Shown here piece after piece: positions 43,748 to 51,912 of a stretch of DNA of 64,000 bases (its first letter is position 1; each line of letters begins with the position of its first letter). The notes under the pieces were generated by a model. That model saw nothing but the letters and a program-made list of their open reading frames with translations. It did not search any database and was not told where the DNA came from. A program made the translations under genes and the position numbers. Source of the DNA: Pseudomonadota bacterium (GTDB lineage Bacteria > Pseudomonadota > Gammaproteobacteria > Burkholderiales > Burkholderiaceae_C); assembly GCA_018241265.1 (NCBI GenBank), contig JAFEEF010000026.1, forward strand, positions 1-64,000, read 5' to 3'.

Positions 43748-45219
43748 TCCATGCGTTGCAATGCGCCGCTCGCGATCAGCGCCTGGAAGCTGCCGCGGTC
43801 GGCCTTGCCGGTCCGGCCTTGCGGCAGCGCATCGGCGAGGTAGCAGGCGTCGGGTTGCTTGAACTTCTCGAGCCGTGTCGACAGGTGCGCCCGCAAGGTC
43901 GCGAGGTCGATCCGCGCGCCGGCATTCGGCACGACGATCAGGTGGATCTGCTCGCCGAGCAGCGCGTCCGGCACGCCGGTGACCATCGCGGCCGCTACGT
44001 CGGGATGCGACGACGCCGCCGTCTCGATCTCGACCGGCGTCACCTTGTTGCCGGCGCGGCTGATCAGCTCCTTCTGCCGGCCCATCAGCTCGACGACCGT
44101 GCCGTCGATCTCGCGCGCCAGGTCGCCGGTGCGAAACCAGCCGTCGACATGCGCGGCCGCGGTGAGCGCAGGTTCGTCGAGGTAGCCGTTCATCAGGAAC
44201 GGACTGCGGATCTGCAACTCGCCGACCGCGCCGGGCTCGACCGGCACGCCCGCGCCATCGGCGATCCGATAGACGACCTGCGGCGACGGCCGGCCGATCG
44301 CGCCGGGGTACTGGGCAAAGTCGTCCGGGAAGCCGAAGAAGTCGCAGGTCGCGGTCTCGGTCAGGCCGTAGATGTCGATCAGCGCGGTGTGCTCGAAGCG
44401 CCGGCGTATCGCCTGCGCCAGCGACAGCCCGAGCGACTCGCCGCCGATCAGGATCCGGCGCAGGTCGCGTTGCTGCGCGACGCGATCGATCGCCGCGCCG
44501 CGCGCCGCATCGGCGAACAGCACGCGCATCATCGTCGGCACCATGCCGACGCGCGTGATGCGCTCGGCCGCGAGGGTGGCCAGGAACGACTGCGGCTCGA
44601 ACTTCGGCAGCATCACGAGCGTGCCGCCCGCGAGCAGCGTCAGCAGCGTGACCCACAGGCCGAAGCTGAAGGTGATGTTGAGGACGAGCAGCGTGCGGTC
44701 GCTCGCCTCGAAGCGCAGCAGCGCGTCGATCTGCGCCAGCTTGCCGCGGAACGCCTCGTGCGCGACCACCACGCCCTTCGGCGCGCCGGTCGAGCCGGAC
44801 GTGAAGATCACGAACGCGGCATCCTGCAGCAACGCTCGCGTTGCCGGCGGCGCATCGGCGATGGCGCCGATGGCCTCGGCCGGATCGCGGCCCGGCGCGA
44901 GGTCGAGCTGCCAGCGCGCCCGGGTTTTCACATGGAACGCCGACGCGACCGCGGCCGGGGTCGTGCGATGCACCGGCACCGCGACGCCGCCGGCGAGCCA
45001 GACGCCGAACAGCGCGGCGACATCGTCCGGCTGGTTGGAGACCTGGACGTGCACCGGCTCGTCTGCGCGCAGCCCCGCGGCACGCAGCACGGTGGCCACG
45101 CGCCGCGCCCGCGCGTGCAATTCGTCGTACCGCCAGCGCGAGCCCGCCGCCGACAACGCCGTCGCCGCGCCATGCCGGACGCAGGCCTGTTCCAGTGCAG
45201 CCGCCAGCGCGCCGCTCAT
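43744..45219 (-). CDS. acyl-CoA synthetase (class I adenylate-forming)
   Basis: A 491-residue AMP-dependent ligase that activates a carboxylic acid as acyl-AMP and then CoA thioester. The phosphate loop [13 protein letters not shown] is near residue 140, the A5-like [15 protein letters not shown] near 280, the hinge region [11 protein letters not shown] and [20 protein letters not shown] near 390-400, and the terminal catalytic Lys in GRTGKADR. It is first of the coupled operon. No good RBS stands directly before its ATG; instead a 15-codon leader with a perfect RBS ends in an ATGA overlap with it. Acid chain length cannot be read from the sequence. Confidence 0.9.
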   Translation of the reverse strand: MSGALAAALEQACVRHGAATALSAAGSRWRYDELHARARRVATVLRAAGLRADEPVHVQVSNQPDDVAALFGVWLAGGVAVPVHRTTPAAVASAFHVKTRARWQLDLAPGRDPAEAIGAIADAPPATRALLQDAAFVIFTSGSTGAPKGVVVAHEAFRGKLAQIDALLRFEASDRTLLVLNITFSFGLWVTLLTLLAGGTLVMLPKFEPQSFLATLAAERITRVGMVPTMMRVLFADAARGAAIDRVAQQRDLRRILIGGESLGLSLAQAIRRRFEHTALIDIYGLTETATCDFFGFPDDFAQYPGAIGRPSPQVVYRIADGAGVPVEPGAVGELQIRSPFLMNGYLDEPALTAAAHVDGWFRTGDLAREIDGTVVELMGRQKELISRAGNKVTPVEIETAASSHPDVAAAMVTGVPDALLGEQIHLIVVPNAGARIDLATLRAHLSTRLEKFKQPDACYLADALPQGRTGKADRGSFQALIASGALQRME

Positions 45220-45263
45220 GCCGCTCTCGGCGTTCGCCGCAACCGGTACCTCTGGCCTCGCAT
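45216..45263 (-). CDS. 15-residue leader peptide coupled to the acyl-CoA ligase
   Basis: A 15-codon reading frame ([15 protein letters not shown]) with AGGAGG seven bases before its ATG, the best RBS in this operon, whose stop TGA overlaps the ligase start as ATGA. The peptide has seven charged Arg codons in 15 and would be highly basic. The ligase itself has only a weak RBS, so its translation probably depends on ribosomes ending the leader. This is an inference from the layout; the peptide itself need not have a function. Confidence 0.5.
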   Translation of the reverse strand: MRGQRYRLRRTPRAA

Positions 45264-45285
45264 CGCGTCCCTCCTGTCGGCGGCG

Positions 45286-45314
45286 ACGATACGAGAAAGT
45301 AGACGACCGGTCAA
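45286..45314 (-). promoter_or_regulatory. candidate sigma-70 promoter of the acuI operon
   Basis: Minus-strand TTGACC (plus 45309-45314), a 17-bp spacer, and TATCGT (plus 45286-45291) form a good sigma-70 promoter. The start of transcription would be near 45279, about 15 bases before the leader ATG, so the RBS fits the 5' end. The TetR palindrome overlaps the -35 box and spacer, as expected for a repressor that blocks RNA polymerase. Confidence 0.6.
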
Positions 45315-45318
45315 CTTT
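45296..45318. promoter_or_regulatory. candidate TetR-type operator (23-bp palindrome)
   Basis: AAAGTAGAC, five central bases, GTCAACTTT: the half-sites AAAGTnGAC and GTCnACTTT match on eight of nine positions. It overlaps the -35 box and the spacer of the operon promoter and lies 77 bp upstream of the ligase start. The length and symmetry are those of TetR-family sites, and the operon encodes an AcuR-like TetR protein. Confidence 0.6.
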
Positions 45319-45479
45319 ATGTTCATCCGGGCCCGCGCGACGCTCCTGGGCCAGCGCTCAAGCGCGTCGGACCCGGCCGACACGACGTACCGGCACGGTC
45401 CGGCAGCGGCGACCATGCACCCCTGTCACAGTCCTCGTCGGGTGCGCCTGGAAGCGCCGAGACGAAGGGTATGCAAGCC

Positions 45480-47492
45480 ATGAACACGATCGACTTGCGC
45501 CGCTGGTGCGGCGCCGCGGTGCTGGCCGTCATGGGACTGTGGACGTCGGGCGCCGCATGGGCCGACCCGCCGTCGCGCGTCATCCGGCTGTCGCAGGTCG
45601 ACGGCGCCGTGAGCTTCTCGCCCGCCGGCGACGACGACTGGGTGCAAGCGGTCATCAACCGGCCGTTGATCGCCGGCGACAGGCTGTGGGCCGACAACGG
45701 CGCGCGCGCCGAGCTGCACCTCGGCGGCACGGCCCTGCATGTCGGCGAGGCGACCAGCGTGTCGGTGCTCAACCTCGACGATCGGATCGCCCAGCTCGAA
45801 GTCGCGCAAGGCCGGCTCGACGTCCATGTGCGGCGGCTGGCGCCGAACGGCGTGGTCGAGGTCGATACGCCGAATCTGGCGCTGTCGTTGACGCATGCCG
45901 GCCACTACCGCATCGAGGTCGATCCGAACGGCGCCTGGACCGCGGTCATGCTGGACAGCGGCGACGCCGACGCGTTCGGCGACGGCAGCGCCTACACGCT
46001 GGCGCAAGGCCAGAGCTACCGCTTCTACGGCACCGACCTGCAGGACTACGACAGCGAACCGCTGCCCGCGCCCGACGACTTCGACCGCTGGTCCGACGAG
46101 CGCGATCGCCGCTGGGAGGCTTCGGTGTCGGCTCGCTACGTATCGCCCGAGATGATCGGCTACGAAGACCTCGACCAGTACGGCCAGTGGCGCACCGTGC
46201 CGGAATACGGCGCGGTCTGGGTGCCGCAGCAGGTACCGGCCGGCTGGGCGCCGTACCGCGACGGCCATTGGTCGTGGGTCGAGCCCTGGGGCTGGACCTG
46301 GGTCGACGATGCGCCCTGGGGCTTCGCGCCGTCGCACTACGGCCGCTGGACGCGCATCGGCGAGCAGTGGGGCTGGGTGCCGGGTCCGATCGCGACACGG
46401 CCGGTGTATGCACCGGCGGTGGTGCAGTTCGTCGGCGGCGGCGATGCCCGCGCCGCGCTGACGCTGGGCGGCGTCGCGGCGGTCGCGTGGTTCGCGCTGG
46501 CGCCGCACGAGGTGTACCGCCCGGCCTATCAGGTGAGCCCGACCTACCTGAACGCGATCAACACCAGCAACACCGTCGTCGGCACGACGACGATCACCAG
46601 CACCACGAACACGGCGAACGTCACCAACGTCTACGTGAACCAGCGCGTCGCGGGCGCCGTGGTCGCGGTGCCGACGACGGCATTCGCGCAGTCCAAGCCG
46701 GTCGCGCGCGCGACGCTGCAGGTCTCGCAGGAAGTCGTGGCGCGCGCGCCGGTCGCCGCGGTGGCGCCGGTCGCGCCGGTGCGTGCCAGCCTGGTCGGCG
46801 CCGCCCCGCCGGCGCGCGCGAAGCCGCCCGCGGCGGTCGTCGCACGCGCGGTCGTGGCCAAGGCGCCGCCACCGCCACCGCAGATTGCGTTCGCCGCGAA
46901 GCAGCAGGCGCTGGCCGCGCAGCCCGGCAAGCCGCTCGAGGCCGCTGCGGTCGCCAGGCTCGCGCCGCCGGCGGCCGTCGCGTCGCACACCGCGACTTCG
47001 GTGCATGTCGTGACGGCAGCGCCGGCGCGCGCCGCACCGTTGCCCCCGCCGAAACCCGGCGCATCGGCCGCGCGGGCTGCAGGTTCGGTGCCGGCTGCGC
47101 GACCACCGGCACGTCCGCCGGGGCCGGCTGCACCAGGACCGGCCGCACCAGGACCGGCGACACGGCCAGGACCGGGCGCCGCGCCGGGACCGGCGGCCGC
47201 ACCCGGACCGTCTCCAGCGCGGCCTGCGGAGCCCGTGCGGCCCGGTGCGGGCGTGCCGCCGGCGGCGCGCTCGAACGTAGCCCATCCGCCGCCCACGCTG
47301 CCGCCGCGCAGCGAAGTACCGCAACGACCGGCGGAGGCACCGCCGCATCGCGAAGCGCCGCCGGCTGCCGAGCCGGTTCGTCCGCCTCCCGCCGCCGCAC
47401 CCGCGCCGCAGCGCGTCGAACCGGCACCGCCGCACGCGGCCGTGCCGCCCCAAAGGCCGGCGAGCGGCCCGCCGCCGAAGCGGCCCGAATAG
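45480..47492 (+). CDS. secreted FecR/DUF6600 protein with Pro-rich tail
   Basis: A 670-residue exported protein: signal peptide (to about residue 29, AAWADPPS), FecR-like domain (about 35-160, VIRLSQVDGAVSFSP, RLDVHVRRLAPNGVVEVDTPN), then a DUF6600 tryptophan-rich region (about 210-310, WRTVPEYGAVWVPQ, GHWSWVEPWGWTWVDDAPWG). The last 250 residues are Ala/Pro-rich with GPAAPGPAAPGP-like repeats and probably disordered. Family members are membrane-proximal or envelope proteins of unknown function; no TonB/sigma factor pair, typical for FecR, is near. The second of two ATGs (45480) is preferred, with GAAGG upstream at better spacing than for ATG 45471. Confidence 0.82.
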   Translation: MNTIDLRRWCGAAVLAVMGLWTSGAAWADPPSRVIRLSQVDGAVSFSPAGDDDWVQAVINRPLIAGDRLWADNGARAELHLGGTALHVGEATSVSVLNLDDRIAQLEVAQGRLDVHVRRLAPNGVVEVDTPNLALSLTHAGHYRIEVDPNGAWTAVMLDSGDADAFGDGSAYTLAQGQSYRFYGTDLQDYDSEPLPAPDDFDRWSDERDRRWEASVSARYVSPEMIGYEDLDQYGQWRTVPEYGAVWVPQQVPAGWAPYRDGHWSWVEPWGWTWVDDAPWGFAPSHYGRWTRIGEQWGWVPGPIATRPVYAPAVVQFVGGGDARAALTLGGVAAVAWFALAPHEVYRPAYQVSPTYLNAINTSNTVVGTTTITSTTNTANVTNVYVNQRVAGAVVAVPTTAFAQSKPVARATLQVSQEVVARAPVAAVAPVAPVRASLVGAAPPARAKPPAAVVARAVVAKAPPPPPQIAFAAKQQALAAQPGKPLEAAAVARLAPPAAVASHTATSVHVVTAAPARAAPLPPPKPGASAARAAGSVPAARPPARPPGPAAPGPAAPGPATRPGPGAAPGPAAAPGPSPARPAEPVRPGAGVPPAARSNVAHPPPTLPPRSEVPQRPAEAPPHREAPPAAEPVRPPPAAAPAPQRVEPAPPHAAVPPQRPASGPPPKRPE

Positions 47493-47522
47493 AGCCGATC
47501 CATCACCCGCGCCGCCCCCGCA

Positions 47523-47542
47523 CCGCGGCCTCCCGGCCGCGG
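47523..47542. terminator. hairpin between convergent genes (no T-run)
   Basis: CCGCGGCC, TCCC, GGCCGCGG is a perfect 8-bp stem in the 60-bp gap between the FecR-like gene and the diguanylate cyclase. No T-run follows on either strand, so any termination would be helped by Rho or act as a roadblock. Confidence 0.4.
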
Positions 47543-47552
47543 CGCAGGCGGA

Positions 47553-49592
47553 TCACACGCTGCCGCAGGTCTGCAGCAAGTCCACCGGCCGCGTGAGCTG
47601 GAAAGCGTCGTCCGCCGCCGCGATGCGCTCGCGGCCCGGCGGCACGTCGTCGGACGGCAGGACCAGGCCCATCGCGCGATTGCGGCCGCCGCTCTTGGCC
47701 GTGTAGAGCGCCTTGTCGACGAGGTTCAGGCCCTGCTGCCACGACGCCGTGCGTCTCGACGCGGCGATCGGAAACGCACCGTAGCCGATCGATGTCGTCA
47801 CGTGCAGCGTCCGGTCGTTGGCCGTGAACGCATGCCGGCTGATCTGCTCGAGGATACGCGCCGCCATCTCGTGGGCGTGCGCCAGACTCAGGCCGCGAGC
47901 GACGATCAGGAATTCCTCTCCGCCCCAGCGCACGACGAGATCGTCGGCACGCACCGCCCCGGTCAGCCGCCGGCCGAACTCGACCAGCACCGCATCGCCC
48001 ACCGCATGCCCATGGCGATCGTTGATCGCCTTGAAGTGGTCGACATCGACGAGCAGCATCGTCCCTTCGAACCGCGCGGCGGCGCCGGAAGACTCGGCCC
48101 GCTCCATCACCGCATGCAGGTGGCGGCGGTTCGCGAGGTTGGTCAGCGCATCGCGCTCGCTTTGCACGCGCAGCCGTGCCTCGGCCGCTTCGAGGCAACG
48201 GCGGATGCGGCGCACGTGGCGCAGCATGATGACGGCGATCGCCAGCGAGGCGGCCAGCACGAGAACGACCGACGACCAGTTGCGGATCAGTTGCGTGCGG
48301 TTGGCGAGTGTCGCGGTCTTCAACGCGTTGTCGCGGTTCAGCAGATCGATGTTGCGTTCCCGGGCGTAGGCATCGTCGCGCGCCCGGATGTCCGTCAAGG
48401 CCGCTTCGCGCGAGCGGCGCACCACCTCCTCGGTGACGGCGCGCTCGCGGTGGTAGAGCTCGAGGGCGCCGCGCGCATCGCCGGACGCGGCGAGCGCCTC
48501 GCCGAACTCGCGCAGCGTCTGCGCTTCGTTGGCCATCGATCCGCTGGAGCGCCACGACTCGAGGAGGCGCGCGAGATCCTGCTTGCCCTCGGCGATGCGA
48601 CCCAGACCGATCTTCGCGAGGCCGGCGTTGTTGACGAGCACGCGCTCGGTCCGCTGGTCGTTGTAGCGCCGCGCGATCTCGAGGCCGGCCTCCGCGGCGC
48701 GCAACGCGGGTTCGCTTCGTTGCAGCTTGGCGTAGCTGTCGGCGAGGTTGGTGAGCAGCATCGCCTCCAGACGCACCGCGTGGGCACGCCGCGCGAGCGC
48801 CAGGCCCTCCTCCAGCGCATGCGCGGCCGATTCGCGCCGGCCATCTGCACTCAAGACGTAGGCCTGGGAGGACAGCAGCCGCGCCTTCAAGGCCGGATCA
48901 CCGGTACCAGCGCCGATGCGGCGCGCCTCGGCCATTGCGTGCTCGGCCGCATCGCGCTGGCCGAGCATCGCCAGCACGCCGGCTTCGCTGCCCAGGCTGT
49001 AGGCATGGCGCCAATCGTCGCCGGCGCGCTCGGCCAAGGCCGCCGAGTCGTCGAGCAAGTTGCGCGCGAGCGCGTCCTGGCCGAGCGCGAGCGCGCGGCG
49101 CTCCAGGATCGTCAGTGCGCGCCATTCCGAGCGGTAGTCGCAGGCGTGGGCCGCGCCGCGGCATTGCGCCTGGTAGGCGTCCAGCGCCGGCCGGGCGAGC
49201 GCGGCGGCCACATCCACCTGCCCCGCGGTCTCGACCACGCTCGCCCGCACCAGCGCGGCGGCCGGCGCGGCCAACGGGTCGCCGGTGCGTGCCGCGAGCG
49301 CCGCCAGTTGTTCGGCATGCTCGCCGGCATCGGCGGCACGGCCCGCCTGCGCCTCGACCATGCCGCGTGCCTGCAACAGCATGCGCTGCGCGGCCGGCGT
49401 GCCGCCGGTCAGCGCCTGCAGCCGCGCCAGCGCGCTGTCGGGATGGTCGTAGCCGTCGCGCACCAGCAGATCGACGCGATCCTCGAAGCTGCCGGCGACG
49501 TAGCGATCCTGGAGTATGGCGGGCGCCGCCTGCGCAACGCACGCCTGCATCACGGAGATCAGGCCGAGCAACAGCGGCCGCCCGGCTTTCAT
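47553..49592 (-). CDS. TPR-GGDEF diguanylate cyclase (second of a tandem pair)
   Basis: A 679-residue protein. Signal/anchor (LLLGLISVMQACVAQA), a periplasmic TPR-like alpha-helical half (about 30-400), a membrane helix near 440-460 (SSVVLVLAASLAIAVIML), coiled coil and C-terminal GGDEF (about 500-640). The active site is RWGGEEF near residue 555, preceded by the inhibitory I-site R-x-x-D (RADD five residues before). So it should make cyclic-di-GMP and be subject to product inhibition. The ATG overlaps the stop of its upstream paralogue (ATGA); the two genes share architecture. Confidence 0.92.
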   Translation of the reverse strand: MKAGRPLLLGLISVMQACVAQAAPAILQDRYVAGSFEDRVDLLVRDGYDHPDSALARLQALTGGTPAAQRMLLQARGMVEAQAGRAADAGEHAEQLAALAARTGDPLAAPAAALVRASVVETAGQVDVAAALARPALDAYQAQCRGAAHACDYRSEWRALTILERRALALGQDALARNLLDDSAALAERAGDDWRHAYSLGSEAGVLAMLGQRDAAEHAMAEARRIGAGTGDPALKARLLSSQAYVLSADGRRESAAHALEEGLALARRAHAVRLEAMLLTNLADSYAKLQRSEPALRAAEAGLEIARRYNDQRTERVLVNNAGLAKIGLGRIAEGKQDLARLLESWRSSGSMANEAQTLREFGEALAASGDARGALELYHRERAVTEEVVRRSREAALTDIRARDDAYARERNIDLLNRDNALKTATLANRTQLIRNWSSVVLVLAASLAIAVIMLRHVRRIRRCLEAAEARLRVQSERDALTNLANRRHLHAVMERAESSGAAARFEGTMLLVDVDHFKAINDRHGHAVGDAVLVEFGRRLTGAVRADDLVVRWGGEEFLIVARGLSLAHAHEMAARILEQISRHAFTANDRTLHVTTSIGYGAFPIAASRRTASWQQGLNLVDKALYTAKSGGRNRAMGLVLPSDDVPPGRERIAAADDAFQLTRPVDLLQTCGSV

Positions 49593-51598
49593 GCGGCGAG
49601 TCTTTCGGCGGGACCGACGAGCACGCTCAGTTGCGCACGGCCGGCACGCGAGGCCGCGGCGAGCGCCGAAGCCGCCGCGTCGAAGGCGGCGGCGTCGTGC
49701 GCATCGAGCCGCAGCACACCGCAAGCGCGGTTGCGGCCCTGCTCCTTGGCAAGGTAGAGCGCTCCATCGGCGAGCCGGAGCGCGCGCTCCGGCGAGATCT
49801 CGCAGCGCGCGCCCGGCATCGGGAAGGTCGCGACGCCGATCGACGCCGTGACGTCGACGGCGCGTGTCTCTGTGCCGACCGGCCGGCTCGCCAGCACGGC
49901 CAGGCATCGCTCGGCCAGCGCCAGCGCCGCATCGCCCGTCAGGCCGGCCATCGCCACCAGAAACTCCTCGCCGCCCCAACGCGCCACGAGACCGCGCCGG
50001 CCGACCAGTTCGCGCAAGCGCCGCGCGGTTTCGATCAGCACCGCATCGCCGGCGGCGTGGCCGTGCCGATCGTTGATCGTCTTGAAGCGGTCGAGGTCGA
50101 TCAGCAGCAGCGATGCACTGAACGGCTCGCCCGCAGGGAGTGCCTCGACCAGCGCCTGCACGTGGCGCCGGTTCGCCAGACCGGTGAGCGGATCGCGCTC
50201 GCCCTGGCGTGCCAGCTCGGCGTTGCGTGCCGCGAGCAGCCGGTTGGTGCGCCGGATCCGTCCGTACAGCGCGAGCAGCGCCGCGAGTGCGAGCACGCAG
50301 CTCGCCGCGAGCAGCCACCACAGCTCCTGCTGCAGGCTCTGGCGGCGCAGTTGCTCACTCTTGATCGCGTTCTCGCGGTTCAGCACCGCGAGGTCCCGGT
50401 CGCGGCGCTCGGCGTCGAAGCGCTGCTGGAGTTCGACGAGCGCACGCTGCTGGTCGCGCTGGACGATATCGTCGTCGATCGCGCGGTAGCGATGGAACGC
50501 GGCGATCGCTCCGGCGGCGTCGCCGGCCTTCTCCAGGTAGCTGCCGAATTCCCGGTACGACGCCGACAGGCCGCTGCGGGCGGCACGACGCTCGTTGATC
50601 GCGATCGACTCGTGTACGTAGCGCTTGCCCGGCTCGAGGTGGTGCATCGCGATCAGCGCGACGCCGGCGTTGAACAACGCCACCGTCTCGCCCTCGGTAT
50701 CGCCGAGCTGGCGCGTCAGCGGCAGCGCCTTCTGCGCCATCGCCAGCGCGGTCTTGTAGTCGCCGGCCTTCAGGGAGTAGTCCGAGAGCTTGGACAGCAT
50801 CAGCGATTCGGCGGCACCGGCGCCGGCGCGGCGCGCATGCTCGAGCGCCAGCTCGAACTCGCGCCGCATGCCGTCGCGGTCGTCGGCGGCATCGCGCAGC
50901 AAGCCCTCGGTGCCGTGCACGCGGTAGATCGAGTAGTCGTCCCCGCTGCGCTCGGCGATCGCGAGCGCTTCGTGGTTGAGCAGCCGCGCACGCTCGGCCT
51001 GGCCCGCCTGCAACGCGACGCGTGCGAGGCCGCAGCGCATGTCGACTTGCCATTCCGGCGCGCCGATCTCGTCGGCGAGCGCAAGCGCCTCCTGGTAGAG
51101 GCGCATCGCTGCTTCGAGCTGGCCCGACTCCTTCTTGACGTAAGCCTGCATCGCGACGAAGCGCAGCCGGCTGCGCGCCGGCGTTCCGGCCGGCACATGG
51201 GCCATCGCATCGGTCAGCATCGCGTCGGCGGTGCGCAGGCTGCCGCCCTGCGTCTGGACGCCGGCGCCGATGAGCAGGACCGCGGCCGCGGGCGCAACGC
51301 CCGGCCACGCGCCGAGTTCGGCCGCGACGGCGCGCGCCTCCTCCGGATGGCGTGCCGCGGCGAGTTCGAGGCCGAGCGCCGTCAACAGCTCGAGGTGGTC
51401 GGCGCTGCGCGGCGCCAGTCCGGGCACGAGACGGCGCATCGCCGCTGACGCTTCGGCGGGACGCGCGCGGCCGATGCGCTCCAGCGCGGTCAGCTCGCGC
51501 TCGGCGTCCGTGGCCGCACCTGCCGGCCACGCCGCAACGAGCAGCGCCGCGCAAACGATGCTGCGCCAAGGTCGGCTGCTTGGCGTGGTCTGTTTCAC
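49589..51598 (-). CDS. TPR-GGDEF diguanylate cyclase (first of a tandem pair)
   Basis: A 669-residue paralogue of its downstream neighbour: signal peptide (SIVCAALLVAAWPAGAA), TPR-like periplasmic half, a membrane helix (LLAASCVLALAALLALYG), GGDEF with RWGGEEF near residue 540. The I-site position reads GRRG rather than RxxD, so it should be a cyclase without product inhibition. I take GTG at 51598 as start: a TTG 30 bases upstream overlaps the likely -10 box, which would put it before the transcript start. No RBS is visible. Confidence 0.9.
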   Translation of the reverse strand: MKQTTPSSRPWRSIVCAALLVAAWPAGAATDAERELTALERIGRARPAEASAAMRRLVPGLAPRSADHLELLTALGLELAAARHPEEARAVAAELGAWPGVAPAAAVLLIGAGVQTQGGSLRTADAMLTDAMAHVPAGTPARSRLRFVAMQAYVKKESGQLEAAMRLYQEALALADEIGAPEWQVDMRCGLARVALQAGQAERARLLNHEALAIAERSGDDYSIYRVHGTEGLLRDAADDRDGMRREFELALEHARRAGAGAAESLMLSKLSDYSLKAGDYKTALAMAQKALPLTRQLGDTEGETVALFNAGVALIAMHHLEPGKRYVHESIAINERRAARSGLSASYREFGSYLEKAGDAAGAIAAFHRYRAIDDDIVQRDQQRALVELQQRFDAERRDRDLAVLNRENAIKSEQLRRQSLQQELWWLLAASCVLALAALLALYGRIRRTNRLLAARNAELARQGERDPLTGLANRRHVQALVEALPAGEPFSASLLLIDLDRFKTINDRHGHAAGDAVLIETARRLRELVGRRGLVARWGGEEFLVAMAGLTGDAALALAERCLAVLASRPVGTETRAVDVTASIGVATFPMPGARCEISPERALRLADGALYLAKEQGRNRACGVLRLDAHDAAAFDAAASALAAASRAGRAQLSVLVGPAERLAA

Positions 51599-51609
51599 TT
51601 CGGTCGACT

Positions 51610-51631
51610 TATTTGAATAATATGTCAAATA
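51610..51631. promoter_or_regulatory. inverted repeat in the divergent cyclic-di-GMP control region
   Basis: TATTTGA (51610-51616), eight bases, TCAAATA (51625-51631) is a perfect 7-bp inverted repeat. It overlaps the -10 region of the minus-strand promoter and lies at the upstream edge of any plus-strand one, a good place for a regulator of both arms. It belongs to the AT-rich island. Confidence 0.5.
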
Positions 51632-51657
51632 TACGTACTGCCGAGTTTAATTTGCAA
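51628..51657 (-). promoter_or_regulatory. candidate promoter of the tandem GGDEF genes
   Basis: Minus-strand TTGCAA (51652-51657), 18-bp spacer and TATATT (51628-51633). The start of transcription would be near 51621, about 23 bases before GTG 51598. The boxes differ from consensus at two and one positions. Confidence 0.5.
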
Positions 51658-51912
51658 TAAACGATAGGAGGGTGTCCGTTGACGTCTGTTATCGACGCGG
51701 CGTCCGGCTTCCTGAAGCCGGCACAGGCTCCGCGACGTGCGGAATGCCACTCCGGGGCAACACGGCGGTCAAATTTCGCCGTCCGCGGCCGAAAACGTCC
51801 GCATGAAATCGTTGCGATCGGACGGGATCGTCTCGCGCGCCGTCGTCCACGGCCGGCGCAGGCGCGCGCCCATCGCCCGGAACCGGCGCGTTCACGCCGA
51901 CCCCGTCGCCCG

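Larger units (their letters stand above)
51599..51912. other. 314-bp divergent region with an AT-rich control island
   Basis: The part 51600-51665 is strikingly AT-rich in this GC-rich genome and holds a minus promoter and an inverted repeat. From 51666 to 51912 the DNA is GC-rich; it has GGAGG at 51667-51671 ahead of TTG 51679, a frame that runs into the EAL gene but encodes only Arg/Pro-rich sequence, a hairpin CCGGCTT/AAGCCGG at 51704-51721, and a 37-codon frame (51803-51916) ending in ATGA with the EAL gene start. Confidence 0.5.

Noticed and set aside
51661..51912. Cyclic-di-GMP riboswitch ahead of the EAL gene
   Set aside because: GCACAGG and a hairpin are present, but the conserved GEMM core and the second stem are not found.
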